Below are positions 31,675-43,550 of a stretch of 64,000 bases of DNA, one piece after another. The position numbers and the translations under genes are program-made. The notes below the pieces were generated by a model that was not told the origin of the DNA, did not search any database, and saw nothing but the letters and a program-made list of their open reading frames with translations. The DNA comes from Coix lacryma-jobi var. lacryma-jobi. Taxonomy: Eukaryota; Streptophyta; Magnoliopsida; Poales; Poaceae. Each line of letters opens with the position of its first letter. The first letter of the stretch is position 1. The stretch lies in NCBI GenBank assembly GCA_009763385.1, contig CM019822.1, positions 8,278,127 through 8,342,126 on the forward strand. Reading direction: 5' to 3'.

Positions 31675-34600
31675 TCATGTATCTGTTTCGTCTTCTAGGA
31701 GTATCTCGTAGATGTCAGTGCGGATGTTTAGTTCCTTGTCACGCATCACTTCCTGGAGATCTGAAAACTCCTTCAATGTCAGAACCGAGCCCAGCTTTTG
31801 GAAACCATCAAGCCATAATCTTTTAGACCTGAAAATTTTTAGTGTTAAAGGAATAAACAGTAGAAACTAAAATGAGCAACCACAGAAGGACCCAATTATC
31901 ATTCAGATCTGACTAACAAAAAATAGAGATAAAGGAATAGTCAATATCAGATAAGGACAGATGTCAAAAGAATATATAAACAGGGTGAAACTAAGATGCA
32001 CTTGGTGTCCTCAAAACGTTTTTTACAGATCACATGGGACGGAATGCAAAAGCTGCAAGATGTCCCTAGCAACAAACAGTTCATAAGCTGTTCAGGTATT
32101 GTGACAACAGAAATTAATAGACTGCATTTTTTCTTATACAGGAGCTTTATTGAAAGAGACTTGAGTGGATATCAATAGCTGAAAAAGGAAATATCATCCT
32201 CTAATAACATCAACTTTTCATGGTCCAGTATCAGGAGAAATTGCAGATCAAATTCCATAACAATAAAATAACTTTTTTTTATTCAATTGACTACATAACA
32301 ATGTTTAGAAGAAGGCTGGAAGGCAGACATACAACCACACCAATATCAAATTAAAACACTACATGTCAGCATCATACCATGGACAGGCATGTATAGCTCT
32401 GAAGAACACACGCCGTGCTGCAGAAGAGTTGCAGGTTATTTCTGCCTCATAGGCTAGATAACAGCGCCACAACAGAACAGACTTCTGCAATTTATCATCA
32501 GCTATTGCTCTCTCAAACAGGCTGTGTATTCTATTGTCAGATCCGGCTTTACTCCATTCAAAGGACAAAGCAAAGAGCAAGGTGATTACAGAAGGGTCCC
32601 TGTTGCATTCAAATAAAAATAACAAAGTCAAAAGGCAGGTATACAACAATAAATAGGCGTCAAGATATTTAGTGGAATGTACCACCCATGAAAACTGCAT
32701 ACAGAAAATAAGGCTATACATTAATGAAAGCTGAATAGAGAAAAGAAGTTCAAACTTAGATATAAAAAAAAATCGTGGAAAGGAGGATCACGTCCACCTT
32801 TATTTGCAGTATTATTGTTTCAAAAAGAAAAACATTCTGGAAAGTGAAAATATGAGGCAAGTAATGACAATGGTAAACATAAAGAAAGGGGCTTATTCAG
32901 AAAAGAAAGAAAGAAGAGAATTATTATAATGGAAAAAGGTAGAAATTTCACCTTTGACTACATTTGTCGAGTGTGAGACGGAGATTGTTGGATACACTGT
33001 AAAGATAGCTCAGGGTTAACATGGCTGAATATGATTTTGGATTGTAGGGATATTTGTGCACTCCTTGTGATACGCTTGGCCAGACCCTTGATAGACTCAA
33101 TTGATTAAGATTTTTCTGAAGCAGTTTGATGTAGTACACCCACAAATCCTCACACTCCAGGTTATGACTGCTCTCTGAACAGAACAGATATACAATTAAT
33201 ATAAGAGCATTTACCGATTGAAAATTTCAGTAAGAGAGAACATTTGCAGTTCACAGACATTGTGAACCAACAGAAAAATTAAAGGATGTAAAGGTGAAAA
33301 ATAACAAGGACATAGAGTACACTTAACAAATAGCACAACAACAATATAGAATTTACACAAATATGAGTGGCTACATGCAACAAGATAATCCTGAGCACTG
33401 GCTCTGACTGTCAAACCAGTACAAGAGGGATTAAACTTGGTTCATGCAGATAATAAAGATTATGTAGTCATGTACAATAGCCAAATAGAAGCTTAAAATA
33501 ATGCCACTAAAATCTATCAAAATAAGAAAATGAGAAGGATGCTAGACCTGAAAGTGCCATTGAAAAGGTTTCCTCTATCACTTCAAGACCCGAGGAACAG
33601 TCCATTGTCATGCTTTCGAACAAAGAAGCTGAGCAGATCAGAGCAACTGATTCTTCTTTTATACCACCACAGGAAAGTGAAGATTGTAAGCTTCTAATCT
33701 GCTCTCTAAACCCTTGGCGAGCCTTCAAGACCTGAAGCCTTGAAATAGGGCCAACGAAAGGGGAATATTTTAGATTGCTCCCTAAGCAGGATAGGATGTA
33801 AACTGCACGGTGCATTGAGTCAGAGTTGTTTCTTGAAGCAGACACTGTTATCTCCATCTCAGCATACCAAAGATAAAGAATCGGAGCCTTCTTCCTAAGA
33901 TCCTGCCCAGCAAAGGCAATGGCCATCAATCATAAATGAGATTAAGGCACAATTAGTAGAAACAAAATTATTCTACTTAAAATAAAGGGACTTGGCCATG
34001 AAGCTAGTGGCATCTGTAACGAAATAACGGCGTTGCTGATATAGCTGACCATTTGCCAACAGCATTACCTCCTTAAAGAGATCTACTCCCTCTGTTCCAA
34101 ATTATAGGTCACTTCAGCTTTGTCCTAAGGCAGAACTTCTTTAACTTTGACCGAGTTTTATAGAAATAATACATCTAAAATATCAAATTAGCTTCATTAA
34201 ATTCTCCATGCAATATGTCTTGATATGCATTTATTTGAATTTGTAGATGTTAATATATTTTTCTAAAAACTTGGTCAAAGTTAGATAAGTTCGACTTTAT
34301 GACAAAACTGAAGTGATCTATAAGTTGAACTGAGGGGCTATTCAAGAGAGCAGACAATACACTATCATCAATATACTTAAAGCTACTTTGTCTTCCTCCT
34401 GTCAAAATTACTTGTTAGCTCCATAAAAGAAAACAATGAATGAGCTAGTGCTTTAGTTTTTCAGATAAAGCTCCATGTTGAGTGTATACACATCTCCCAA
34501 ATATAATTAGCAATAAACTCTACAATACTACCAATAAACACGTTTGGTGTAAAAAAAAGGTTACATTCCTAAAAGGAGCCATAGTTATACCTCATTAGTT

Positions 34601-37600
34601 GCTTCAGTTGATAACAGTGCCGTGTCAAATATCTTCCTTGCTTGTTCAACGTTGCCATTCATTGCCTCAGTTCGTCCATATATCCCACAAAGCAAAAAAT
34701 CCTGCAAAACAAACAATTATTGTAACAACCTTTACACCAATCGTCCATTATTGGGTTCATGTGAAATTATCCCAACCAAAGCATGTTGGTTCAGTTTTTA
34801 CTGGGTGAGTGCAAGTTCTCTTTTCAGAAATAAAAACATGTGTAGAACTGGAAAGATGCACCTAGAGAATTATCAGTACAGTTAAATTTTAAAGATGATG
34901 AAGGATGGAATTCTATCACAAACCTCTAAATGCATTGCACATTTTTAGTTCCAAAAGTGCATGATGTATTCAGTCCATCAAGCGATGCATATTACACTTA
35001 ATAATACTACCAAATGACAAACCAATCATATGAATAAGCTGGTCGAAAAATGACAAGTATGTTATTTTCTTTTGTAGCTAGCTAACCGCACAACTAGGCA
35101 CTACCACCTGAGTTTTAGCATGTTGTACTCCTCAACAAAGCAATGCAAGAAAAAAAAGAACAAATCATACCTGTCTGTCTTTCCTCAACATACTTTTGGC
35201 CAAAGCCCGAAATGAATTAGCTTGAGTAGAGGAAGAGTTCTCTTGAGGAGTAAACAGTTGGGTAGTGACAAGAACAGCTTCCTCCAAGACATGATTACGA
35301 GGGAAAACACCAAGCAGAAGCAGTATCGCATTTCTGAGAAACTTCATAAGGCCCGGCCTTTGTGAAAGGTCATGCATGCTTCCCAGTAATGATTCCAATT
35401 TATAACTATATGAACTTTGGTTCTTGTTTACAACGTCAGATACAGCACTTAGATCTTCCAGGATGTCATTTGTAATCAGCTCTAAGCTCAAAATTCTATC
35501 GAGCCAACTCGGACTGTTTGTGGATGTCCTGGAATTGAAGAAGTGGTGAATTCACTGGCCAATAATAGTATCAAAATTCATAACTGAGGAAAAAATACAT
35601 AGACAATTGTTGGCTTGGCTCTGTAGGTCACTACTTTAGATTGCCATATGTTTGCAAAGAGTTAAAACAAACAGAAGTAACACTATATTGTGCCATTTTC
35701 CAAATTTAAATGACTAATACTGCTGTTATGTGGCTACTAGGTTTGAGAGGGGAAGAGGGTTGAGGGAGCAGCGGCGGCTGCGTGCTACAGTACCCGCGGG
35801 TACTGTTCACAGCAGTAGCGGCGGCGGCTAGGGCAGCGAGGGCGATAGAAGTCCGGCAGCGGGGCCTTTGCCCACGGCCGGGCAAGAGGGAAGGGTTTTC
35901 CTTCTAATTCTTGCTTGATTAGATTGATACATCTCCTCTCCTTATATAGAGAGGTTTACTTGAACCCTAAGCAAGCGACTTATCTCTAATTAACCCTAAC
36001 GGGCTATACTACCAGCCCAGGCCCAATAGGCCCATGCCATACTCTAACACTACACCCCACCTGGACATGCAGCTCGTCCTCGAGCTGCAACCTAACAAAC
36101 CTATAACAATAACTTGACTCGACACATACCTAACACCTAAAAACAAGTCTTTTACATCTCGACTTGTTTTATTATTCTCAAACTGAAATAGACTAGGACT
36201 CTTTATTTTTGACTCCTGAAGATAAGACGGACACCCTCCGCGAGCTGGACCTGCACGTGTGTAGCCACCTGGATCCCATGGAGACCATCGAAACGAGAGG
36301 GGTGCACGGGTACAACCACCTAGACTTAGTCGCGACAGCGACCAGCAGAGATGTCCTCGCGGTGGCCAGTAGCGGAGAACGGGGGCGCTAGGCAGTGCGT
36401 CCTCGCTGGTGCCAAGGAAGGGAGTGGCTCCCCTACCGCCGCTGCTGCAGAGTTGGAGGTCGCTGCCCATGAAGAAAACAGCATGCTCGCCACTCGTGGG
36501 TGCAACCGCGAGCCCAATATCGCCAACGCAGCGGACAAGGTGGGGGTCCTCAAGGTCCTTCGCGCGGCGAAGCGCAACTTGAAGGAGCTGTAGCTGCAGA
36601 TCACGCATCTCCCCCACCCGCCGACGCGCAAGGAAGCCACGTGCAGCAGTCTGCAGCCGCACCGCAGCCGATATCCGAATCTGCTGGACGCCGGTACCCC
36701 TATAGAAGATCCCATCAATGAATGGGTGATGGAGGCCCGACCCACCGGGAAGGACATCAACGCCGGTGGTGGGTGCTGCAGCGAGGAGGATAGCAGCGCC
36801 GGTGGTGGGCGTTAGGGCAACTGTCGCCGTGGCCGCCGGGGAGCTCGCCATCGTATACACCGACCCCATCGTCGAAGCCATGGCATAAGACAGGATCGGC
36901 GAAGGGGGGTACGACATCTGCAGTGGTTGGATGGGAACATGGGCGGTCACCTGCACGCCCTGGAACAGCAGTGTTGGTGGTGGCGCGTACGACCCGACGA
37001 GGAAAGCCCTAATCTCGGCCACCGCTTGGCCGAGTTCAAGGATCGCTGCCGTCATCTGTTCCGGAGTCATGACGACGGTGCCGGGGCCGAGGGCGCGATC
37101 ACCCCGGCGGACGCCAGCGCGCCCGACGTGTGGGGCAGCAACGTGCCGGCTATGTGGGGCGGCAGCGTGCCCGACGAAGAATGCAGTGGCGGTTGGGTTA
37201 GCGGCGGCGGCGGATGGGCGGCAGCCGGTGAAGGGCTAGACATGATCGAACCAGAGATCTCCGATACCAGATGTTATGTGGCTACTAGGTTTGAGAGGGG
37301 GAGGGGGTTGAGGGAGCAGCGGCGGCTGCGTGCTACAGTACCCGCGGGTACTGTTCACAGCAGTAGCGGCGGCGGCTAGGGCAGCGAGGGCGATAGAAGT
37401 CCGGCCGCGGGGCCTTTGCCCACGGCCGGGCAAGAGGGAAGGGTTTTCCTTCTAATTCTTGCTTGATTAGATTGATACATGAGGTTTACTTGAACCCTAA
37501 GCAAGTGACTTATCTCTAATTAACCCTAACAGGCTATACTACCAGCCCAGGCCCAATAGGCCCATGCCATACTCTAACAACTGCACATGACATGAACAAA

Positions 37601-40600
37601 ATAATTAGTAGGGACCGACAAATAGCTCCCAATATTACGTAACTATATTGCCATACTATGAATCTTTAGGATCATGTCATCATGGACTGAAAATGAGAGA
37701 ACATAAATTGAACTGGGTTAATTTAAGAGTAAAAGCATCCAATTTCAATTCAAGGAGGACCCATACCAGTGTGGTAGGGCCATAAGCCTCCCACCAAATT
37801 GGCAAATGGCACGTTCAATTCCTTTTGCACATATAGGCTGACCATAAAAAATGGCTGAAAGCATATCTCCATAGCTTATAAGGAATGGGTTTCGACAACA
37901 AAAACTGAACTACACGCACGACATATGCACTATGTTATGGGAAAACAGAGTCATTGATACGATATATTAACTCTGTGTTTGAACACATCTCCAGTGAAAG
38001 AATGTCGACTAATCTTCTGTTGTGTGAAGAAGATGATCATAGCTTATATAAGCAAGAAAGTAAGAAGAATACCATCTTGAGATTTTGCCACCATAAAAAT
38101 CAATAAATTGGCATATCAGAGAAAAGCGGGCCTCCTCTGAAGATAGAGAAAACAGGAACTCAGATACATCCTCAAACAAAATTACTCTGGAAAGCTGGTC
38201 ATTGTCTTCCCCAGATGGAGCATCACCAGAATGAATTGATCCTATTTTTAGAAAGTAACATCCAGTGTTAACATTAAGTTAACTTCAAACAGAAAAATCT
38301 AGTAATAATTGAGACAACTCCCGTTACCATGTTTTTCATGAAGAGGCATCCATTGCTCATTGTCCCGTGACAACTCCATCGAGGCCCATCTATTCCAGGT
38401 TTCTGCATCTTTAACTTCACTATTGGACTCTGCATCTACATCGATACCAAGCTTTTTCAGCAAGGATTCAATATCATCTTGTGCAGGTGAGTCCTCAGCA
38501 TCAAGATCTTCGGCATCATTTCCATCGCTCAATGATGGTTCCAGTGATTTGTTTGCCAAATCATTTGTGTCAGTATTACCCAGAGAAGGATCAAACCAAC
38601 CACTCCAGCCTCCTGTTTCAGTCTCTTGTGAATTTTCTTGCATAGACAATTTTTGTCTACTCTCCTCGTCTTTTGCTAACCATTCAGACCATCCAAGAGC
38701 TCCATCTTCCCCTATTCTGGCACCGCCACTGTTCCAGAAGTGTTCAAAGAGCCTTTGCTTACTGCTTGTTGTCAGATACAGAGGAGGGGCGAATAAGCTA
38801 AACTCCATTTGCGCCTGAAATAGCCCAGTTGCTAATTCCCGATGTCCTGTCTGCCACTCAAATCGGCACAGATTAACAAATACATCCACTAACCCCAATT
38901 CTAGCTGAACTAAGGAAGAAGATTTGGAATCCATGCTTTCATTATCCTGTGTAAAAAAAGAGAGAGAGAGAAACCATTAGCAACATTTCATAGTTTGTAG
39001 GGGTATGGGAAACAGACAAAAGTATTTTTTTGAAGTTAAACCTGCCTACATAGCTTGGTGCAAGCTGCAGATAGAGCCTGTACAGCATACACGTAGGACT
39101 TCCGAATTTCAGAAACTTTGAATCTGGAGAATTCCCCTTGGAACAGAAGCAGATACTGTTTCCACAACTTACAGCTATCTGGGTGCTTCGTAAGTATTTG
39201 CTCCCATTTAGTCAATAGAGTCTCAGTGCTGTCCCTCTTGCCATATGACTTCAGAAGGCAAAGCAACAATTCCTCACTATCTGGATTAAGCTCCACAGCC
39301 TTCTCCAATATGCTAATTTTCCTTTCGGTAGTTTGTAAACGAGCAGCCTTTTGTGGCTGAGTACTAGCAACTTTGTCCTGTAGTTCAGCAGCAGAGGAAA
39401 ATACAGAACAGAAGTGTGAAATAGTGACTGAAACAAAACTCTAGTAGTGAGTCAAAAATGTAGAATTTCATTTCTAAGAACAAACTATTTGTCCCAGAAT
39501 GAAGTGTGCAAAATAACTGACAATGTAGCACTAAGGCAGAATAAACATAGCTTCTTGCAAGAAACATCATAAATAAAACCATAGATATTCATGATACCTG
39601 AAATTGAGCAAAGGCCAGCCAAACATTTTCATCATGAGGACGTTCACGAGACATCTTATTGAATTCCCTAGTCCGACGAAGTATTTCATCTTCCCAAGAT
39701 TCCTCTAGCTCCTGTTCCACAGCTGTGCTTTTCACAGGAAGTGATTGTGTATCAAAGGGGACAAAATCTTCAGAGAGCAATACAGAGGTGTTTCCCTTAA
39801 ATATTTTCAGATGTTTGAAACCCTTATTTCTTTCAAAAACTGTGCTTTTTGCTGAATAGTAACGGCCTCCAGCCCTAACTTTGTTTTCCATTCCATCCAA
39901 GTCTGAATCCAAATCAATATGTGATGAACCAAACCTCAAACGATTTAAACCAAGTGCCTCCAGCATGTTCTGGGATCTGTAGCGTGCAACATCCATTCTG
40001 CAGATGTCTTTGAGGTGTTAGACTTCAGTGAACAACATGTCAAGACGTGCTAACAAAACAAGTTCAAGTAAACTAGACTGAAACAGAATATTTAAGATCT
40101 GGTAAAAGTTATTACTCATAGGTAAGTAATGACATTCTAACCAAGCCATGAAATGAATGCACAAACTTTTGTTGCTTGGTGGTAGTCCAAATATTACAAG
40201 CTTTAATTGGTATTCATGTTATTGGCTTATTGCCCTCATTGGTGCTAACAATTCCAATAATGGCAATGCATATTTCTCAACCAAAAAAAGAGGGTTCAAT
40301 GATATGGTGATTTTGGAGATTACTCCTACTTCGTGTTAATTAAAAAAGACTAGGAACGAGAATCCAGTGCATCAGATGGAGATAGAAAGTACCAGGTATA
40401 AAAAGACAGGAAATGTCAGTAGCTAAATTTGTGCTTTTTTCTGACATCTATAGAAGACAATAGCTAACTATACAATAGTGTTAGATCAAGTTAATTGTTG
40501 CAGTACTCCCTCTGGTTTGCACATACTCAATGTTTTGGACAAGGTTTGAGTCAGTTTTAAAATTTTGATACAACTTTTTGAGTCTCGTTCAAAATTTTAA

Positions 40601-42054
40601 AGGTCATATGTGTCAATTTTCCTTAAAGTACATTAGTAAATCTTAAAAAGACAGGTTAGGTTTTGAGCTGTTCTATCCACAACATGAGCACAATTTTGTA
40701 ATCTAGAGTGCTTGTAACGTGTTGATGTACTCAGCTATCATATGATATAATTCTTCTTGTCTCAAAACAAAAGTACATTTTTATGAAATCATAAGTTTTT
40801 ACAAGTTCATTTATACTCTAATAGAAAATAGTGGTTAAAGTGATGTATGGAGTCTGTGCCATTGCCCAAAACCTCAAGTATTTGCTTGGAGGGAGTAATT
40901 TAAACAGAGTTCACAGTATTTGTATTATATTGTTCTGTGGTGCAGTTTCAAGCACAATTACTCCATATAAGCATGTTGTAGTGTTACCAACGATGAAGAC
41001 ATGGCGCATCATATTATTATGTTGACTCACTAGCCTTTGAAATAGTCTGATATTAGACTATTCTAGATGTATCGAATACAAGTACAGAATAGCAAAGGTT
41101 GCATGGAATGAACCATGGTTAAGCCGTAAAGTATATTCAAAATGCTAATCCAACCCTGCATTTAGCAGGGGATTGCAAGTCATCATTCTGGGTTTAGTGG
41201 AGAACATCACAGAATCTTGTGTACAGATAACTAGGCCTAGGATTTCAGACAACATAGTTAGCCTAGGGCAGGTCTCTACTTAGTGCAACGGAACACTGTT
41301 TCACGGCTGATTTGTACAGATTAAAGCCAACAGAGTAGCTCAAGCGAACAGAGCCAATACTGATGCTGAGACCTTTGGTTTCACACTAAAATTTCTGCAC
41401 ACGTCATCATGTGACAGATAAATAACTTCAGCAAACTAACAGTGCAGCAAAATTATTAAACGTGAATTCAGCACCATAGATTTGCTCAAAACAGCAATTG
41501 GATTGGTATGCTGCATTAAATAGTTCACGATCAGACCTGTAGAGGGATCCAAAAGCCAGGTTATCATGGTCGCCCTTCGCGTCGATATAGTAATCCTTGG
41601 ATGGCTTCGTCTCCGACCCAGTCCAGGCACGAACCCTAGCCTTCCGCGACGCCGCTGCCCCATCATAGCGCTCCTTATCGCGCCTCCGTTTCCTCCTCCC
41701 GCTCTCCTTCCTCCGCGACCCCCTCTCCTCGTCGGAGGACGGCGACGAAGGCACCAGCTCGTATTTCGCAGGGACGGGCTGCAGAGGCGTGTCCTCATCG
41801 GACGAGGGGCTCAGCGGCGGCGGGAGCGACGAGGAGGTGGTAGCCGGGATGTTCAGAGAGGAGGCGTCGAAGGAGAAGCTAGGGTTTGAAAGCCACTGGG
41901 ATTCGGCGGAGGGAGCGGAGGAGGTGGAGGCGGAGAGGGGGAAAAGTGGGAATAGAGAGTATGACACCGTGGGCGGGTATGTCTCATGTCCTTCGCCGGC
42001 AGCGGGGACGGTGGCCGCGGTGACCGGCGGCGAAGGCTCCGGCGAGGGCTCCAT
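31675..42054 (-). CDS. NRDE2: NRDE2 homologue (11 exons, 1,154 aa)
   Basis: NRDE2 is a nuclear protein with HAT-type helical repeats. In other eukaryotes it binds the MTR4 helicase and restrains the nuclear exosome, or acts in nuclear RNAi (C. elegans). Inferred exons, 5' to 3': 41537-42054, 39598-39997, 39042-39377, 38328-38946, 38073-38241, 35171-35528, 34591-34701, 33548-33902, 32952-33174, 32378-32599, 31675-31828. All borders are GT-AG and the sum is 3,465 nt with phase kept. The N-terminus has a Ser/Pro-rich part, a basic RRKESGRRKRRRDKE segment, and the family hallmark DYYIDAKGDHDNLAFGSLYR followed by MDVARY. The middle holds EEILRRTREFNKMSRERPHDE-type and WLAFAQFQ motifs; the end is ...DIYEILLEDETDT. 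Length matches the animal protein (about 1,160 aa). The 2.5-kb intron between exons 5 and 6 contains a complete LTR element; other introns contain MITEs. Confidence 0.93.
34087..34337. mobile_element. Stowaway-like MITE in an NRDE2 intron
   Basis: TCCCTCTGTTCCAAATTATA and ...GATCTATAAGTTGAACTGAGGGG are inverted repeats. Lies between exons 8 (33548-33902) and 7 (34591-34701), away from splice sites. Confidence 0.65.
35724..36049 (-). repeat. 3' LTR of the small element (326 bp)
   Basis: Keeps the TATA box (CTATATAAGG on the minus strand, 35941-35950) that is deleted in the other LTR. Confidence 0.92.
36009..37070 (-). CDS. IQ-motif protein of the small LTR element (353 aa)
   Basis: Starts MTPEQMTAAILELGQAVAEI at the first ATG after the primer site, like gag-position ORFs of other grass LTR elements as I remember them. 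A Pro/Ala/Thr-rich stretch follows (residues 25-110). Then comes a calmodulin-type IQ motif, LQTAARGFLARR at 139-150, running into a Leu/Arg-rich helix (MRDLQLQLLQVALRRAKDL). The last part runs into the LTR and is probably not conserved. No zinc knuckle or enzymatic motif. Whether the IQ motif binds calmodulin or only resembles it is not known; it may serve RNA or protein binding in the particle. Confidence 0.6.
   Translation of the reverse strand: MTPEQMTAAILELGQAVAEIRAFLVGSYAPPPTLLFQGVQVTAHVPIQPLQMSYPPSPILSYAMASTMGSVYTMASSPAATATVALTPTTGAAILLAAAPTTGVDVLPGGSGLHHPFIDGIFYRGTGVQQIRISAAVRLQTAARGFLARRRVGEMRDLQLQLLQVALRRAKDLEDPHLVRCVGDIGLAVAPTSGEHAVFFMGSDLQLCSSGGRGATPFLGTSEDALPSAPVLRYWPPRGHLCWSLSRLSLGGCTRAPLSFRWSPWDPGGYTRAGPARGGCPSYLQESKIKSPSLFQFENNKTSRDVKDLFLGVRYVSSQVIVIGLLGCSSRTSCMSRWGVVLEYGMGLLGLGW
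37259..37269 (-). other. Primer binding site of the small element
   Basis: TGGTATCGGAG on the minus strand, two bases inside the 5' LTR: a one-base variant of the tRNA-iMet primer site. Confidence 0.8.
37272..37579 (-). repeat. 5' LTR of the small element (308 bp), TATA deleted
   Basis: Identical in layout to the 3' LTR except for an 18-base deletion between 37480 and 37481 that removes the TATATAAG promoter element, and about five substitutions. Confidence 0.92.
40504..40902. mobile_element. Degraded Stowaway-like MITE in the first NRDE2 intron
   Basis: GTACTCCCTCTGGTTTGC opens and TTGCTTGGAGGGAGTAAT closes it. The interior has TTTTGGACAAGGTTTGAGTC near the left, as in the 21411 copy. A CTTGTCTCAAAACAAAAGTAC sequence in the middle may be part of a second element. 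Confidence 0.5.
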
Positions 42055-42384
42055 GGCGGGGGCGAGTTTTTTCTCTTCTTTTCTTTCTTTTTTTTAGACT
42101 GGCAGGTGCAAAACTGACGAGAGGGCTCGGTGCTGGGCCTGGCGCCTGAGGTCTGGTCTTCGCCTCTTCGAGGACCGAGCATTAAGGCTGCGGCGGCTGA
42201 CGAGGTGGACTGGTTGAGCCCGCGATTCTTCAGTATATGGGCTTCTTTTTATTTCATATATATGGGCCGACGTTAGATGCCGCAGAGAGACGTACACCTG
42301 GGCCAGAATTAGATAGATAGAGGGGTTGAAGGCCGAAAATGGGGGTCATATTTCTCCGCACAGCGTCTACGAGACTTGCAAGTA

Positions 42385-42945
42385 GATTTGTCCTTATCCA
42401 ATTTCTTGACTCTCTTAAAAAAAAAATTGGATCATTTTGTACCTTCTATTATGGATCTATTGTTCCTTCTCCTTTGATTCATGCCAATGCTTTCAGGGCC
42501 TGTTCAACCAGGCTTCCCCAGCCACCCTTGACTTGTTTGGATGCCTGTTCATATCTCCAAGTCTGGTCTAAGAAGGTCACTGACCACTCCTAAGCCACCC
42601 CCGCTGGAAATACAAGAGGTGGTCGTTCTCCACTAGTCAAGCTTATTTTTCTAGACAGTCTTGCTGGTAAAACATAACTAAACACACCCTTAATGTTTGT
42701 TAGAGCATTGTTGCACCAAACAACCATTAGCTAGACTCGTCACCCATGTGACCTACAGCACCTCTTAGGTTGGGATTTCCCTTATCCAACTCCTTAACTC
42801 TTATGAAAATTTAAAGTTTAGATCCTTTTGTACTTTCTATTACAGATATGTCATTCATTATGCATTGATCCATGACAATGCTTTTAATGTTTGTTGGAGC
42901 GTTGTTACATCAAACAACCATTAGCTAGCCATGTCACAGGTGTGA
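42385..42945 (+). repeat. Diverged tandem duplication
   Basis: Copy 1 (about 42393-42752, with a MITE inside) and copy 2 (about 42780-42945) share TTATCCAA, CATTTTGTAC(C/T)TTCTATTA, CATG(C/A)CAATGCTTT, AATGTTTGTT and AAACAACCATTAGCTAG in the same order. Copy 2 lacks the MITE. Confidence 0.75.
42496..42689. mobile_element. Tourist-like MITE with an empty-site paralogue
   Basis: Starts GGGCCTGTTCAACCAGG and ends ACTAAACACACCC. Flanks are TCA (left) and TTA (right), an imperfect 3-bp duplication. The second copy of the surrounding duplication reads straight through (GCTTTTAATG), giving an empty site. Confidence 0.7.
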
Positions 42946-42948
42946 CCT

Positions 42949-43550
42949 ATCCCTCCATCCCAAAATAGGTCTCCATCTCGTAATTCAACGAGTCAACTAA
43001 TCTCAAATTTGATGTAATTCAAAGCCTATTTGGATCCCTTCATTTTGGAGGAATTGGAATTCACTCAATAAACTAGCCTATTTGCCTTAGAATTTGACAT
43101 TCCACCATTTTCCAAGGTTCACATATATGTCTATCTCAAATTCATAAGGTGTGAGAGGGAAATGAATTCCATAGAGCACCATGTTATATTTCTACTTGCA
43201 ACTTATAACATTCTCTTCAACTCACTCTCATACGATACAAATACAATATATGAATATCTTTCTCGTATAGGCAATAATAATATACAAATATAATCCATAT
43301 ATAATCATATTAGTTTAATTAATATATGTCTAAATTATGATTCTTAAAATGAATTCAAGTCCAAGCATCCAAACGGGCCCTCATAGAAAATAGTGTTAAT
43401 ATTTGTATCTCCAAATATGTTTACTATAAAAAATAATGTGATAAAAATCTAATATCATGAATATCAATATTTTATATATATTTAGTCAAAATTGATATTT
43501 TTTTACTCCTTAAAATGTGAGGTGGACTTATTTTGGGATAGAGGGATAGT
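42949..43550. mobile_element. Stowaway-like MITE interrupted by another MITE
   Basis: TATCCCTCCATCCCAAAATA and ...TATTTTGGGATAGAGGGATA are long inverted repeats with TA at the borders. It is split by the element at 43022-43380. Confidence 0.75.
43022..43380. mobile_element. MITE nested in the Stowaway-like element
   Basis: Starts AAGCCTATTTGGATCCC, ends GCATCCAAACGGGCCC, flanked by TCA on both sides (43019-43021, 43381-43383). It is the reverse-oriented relative of 13394-13756 and 10203-10497. Length 359 bp. Confidence 0.8.

Larger units (their letters stand above)
35724..37579 (-). mobile_element. Complete small LTR retrotransposon in an NRDE2 intron
   Basis: Two LTRs (37272-37579 and 35724-36049) flank a 1.2-kb internal region. 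ACTGC occurs on both sides (35719-35723 and 37580-37584), a 5-bp target duplication. On the minus strand it starts TGTTAGAGTATGGCATGGGC, has a primer site (37259-37269) and a purine tract AGGTGGGGTG just before the 3' LTR. It encodes one ORF and no protease, integrase or reverse transcriptase, so it is non-autonomous. It is in the same orientation as NRDE2. The two LTRs differ by about five substitutions and an 18-base deletion. Confidence 0.93.

Noticed and set aside
31438..31698. 86-aa plus-strand ORF over the NRDE2 3' end
   Set aside because: Antisense to the last NRDE2 exon and 3' UTR, no support of its own.
36927..37379. 150-aa plus-strand ORF in the small LTR element
   Set aside because: Antisense to the IQ ORF and running into the LTR; primer site and purine tract set the minus orientation.
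37700..37960. Possible extra NRDE2 exon in the large intron
   Set aside because: Exon 5 (ends at 38073) and exon 6 (starts at 35528) join in phase and give a continuous family-like sequence; no matching coding segment in between.
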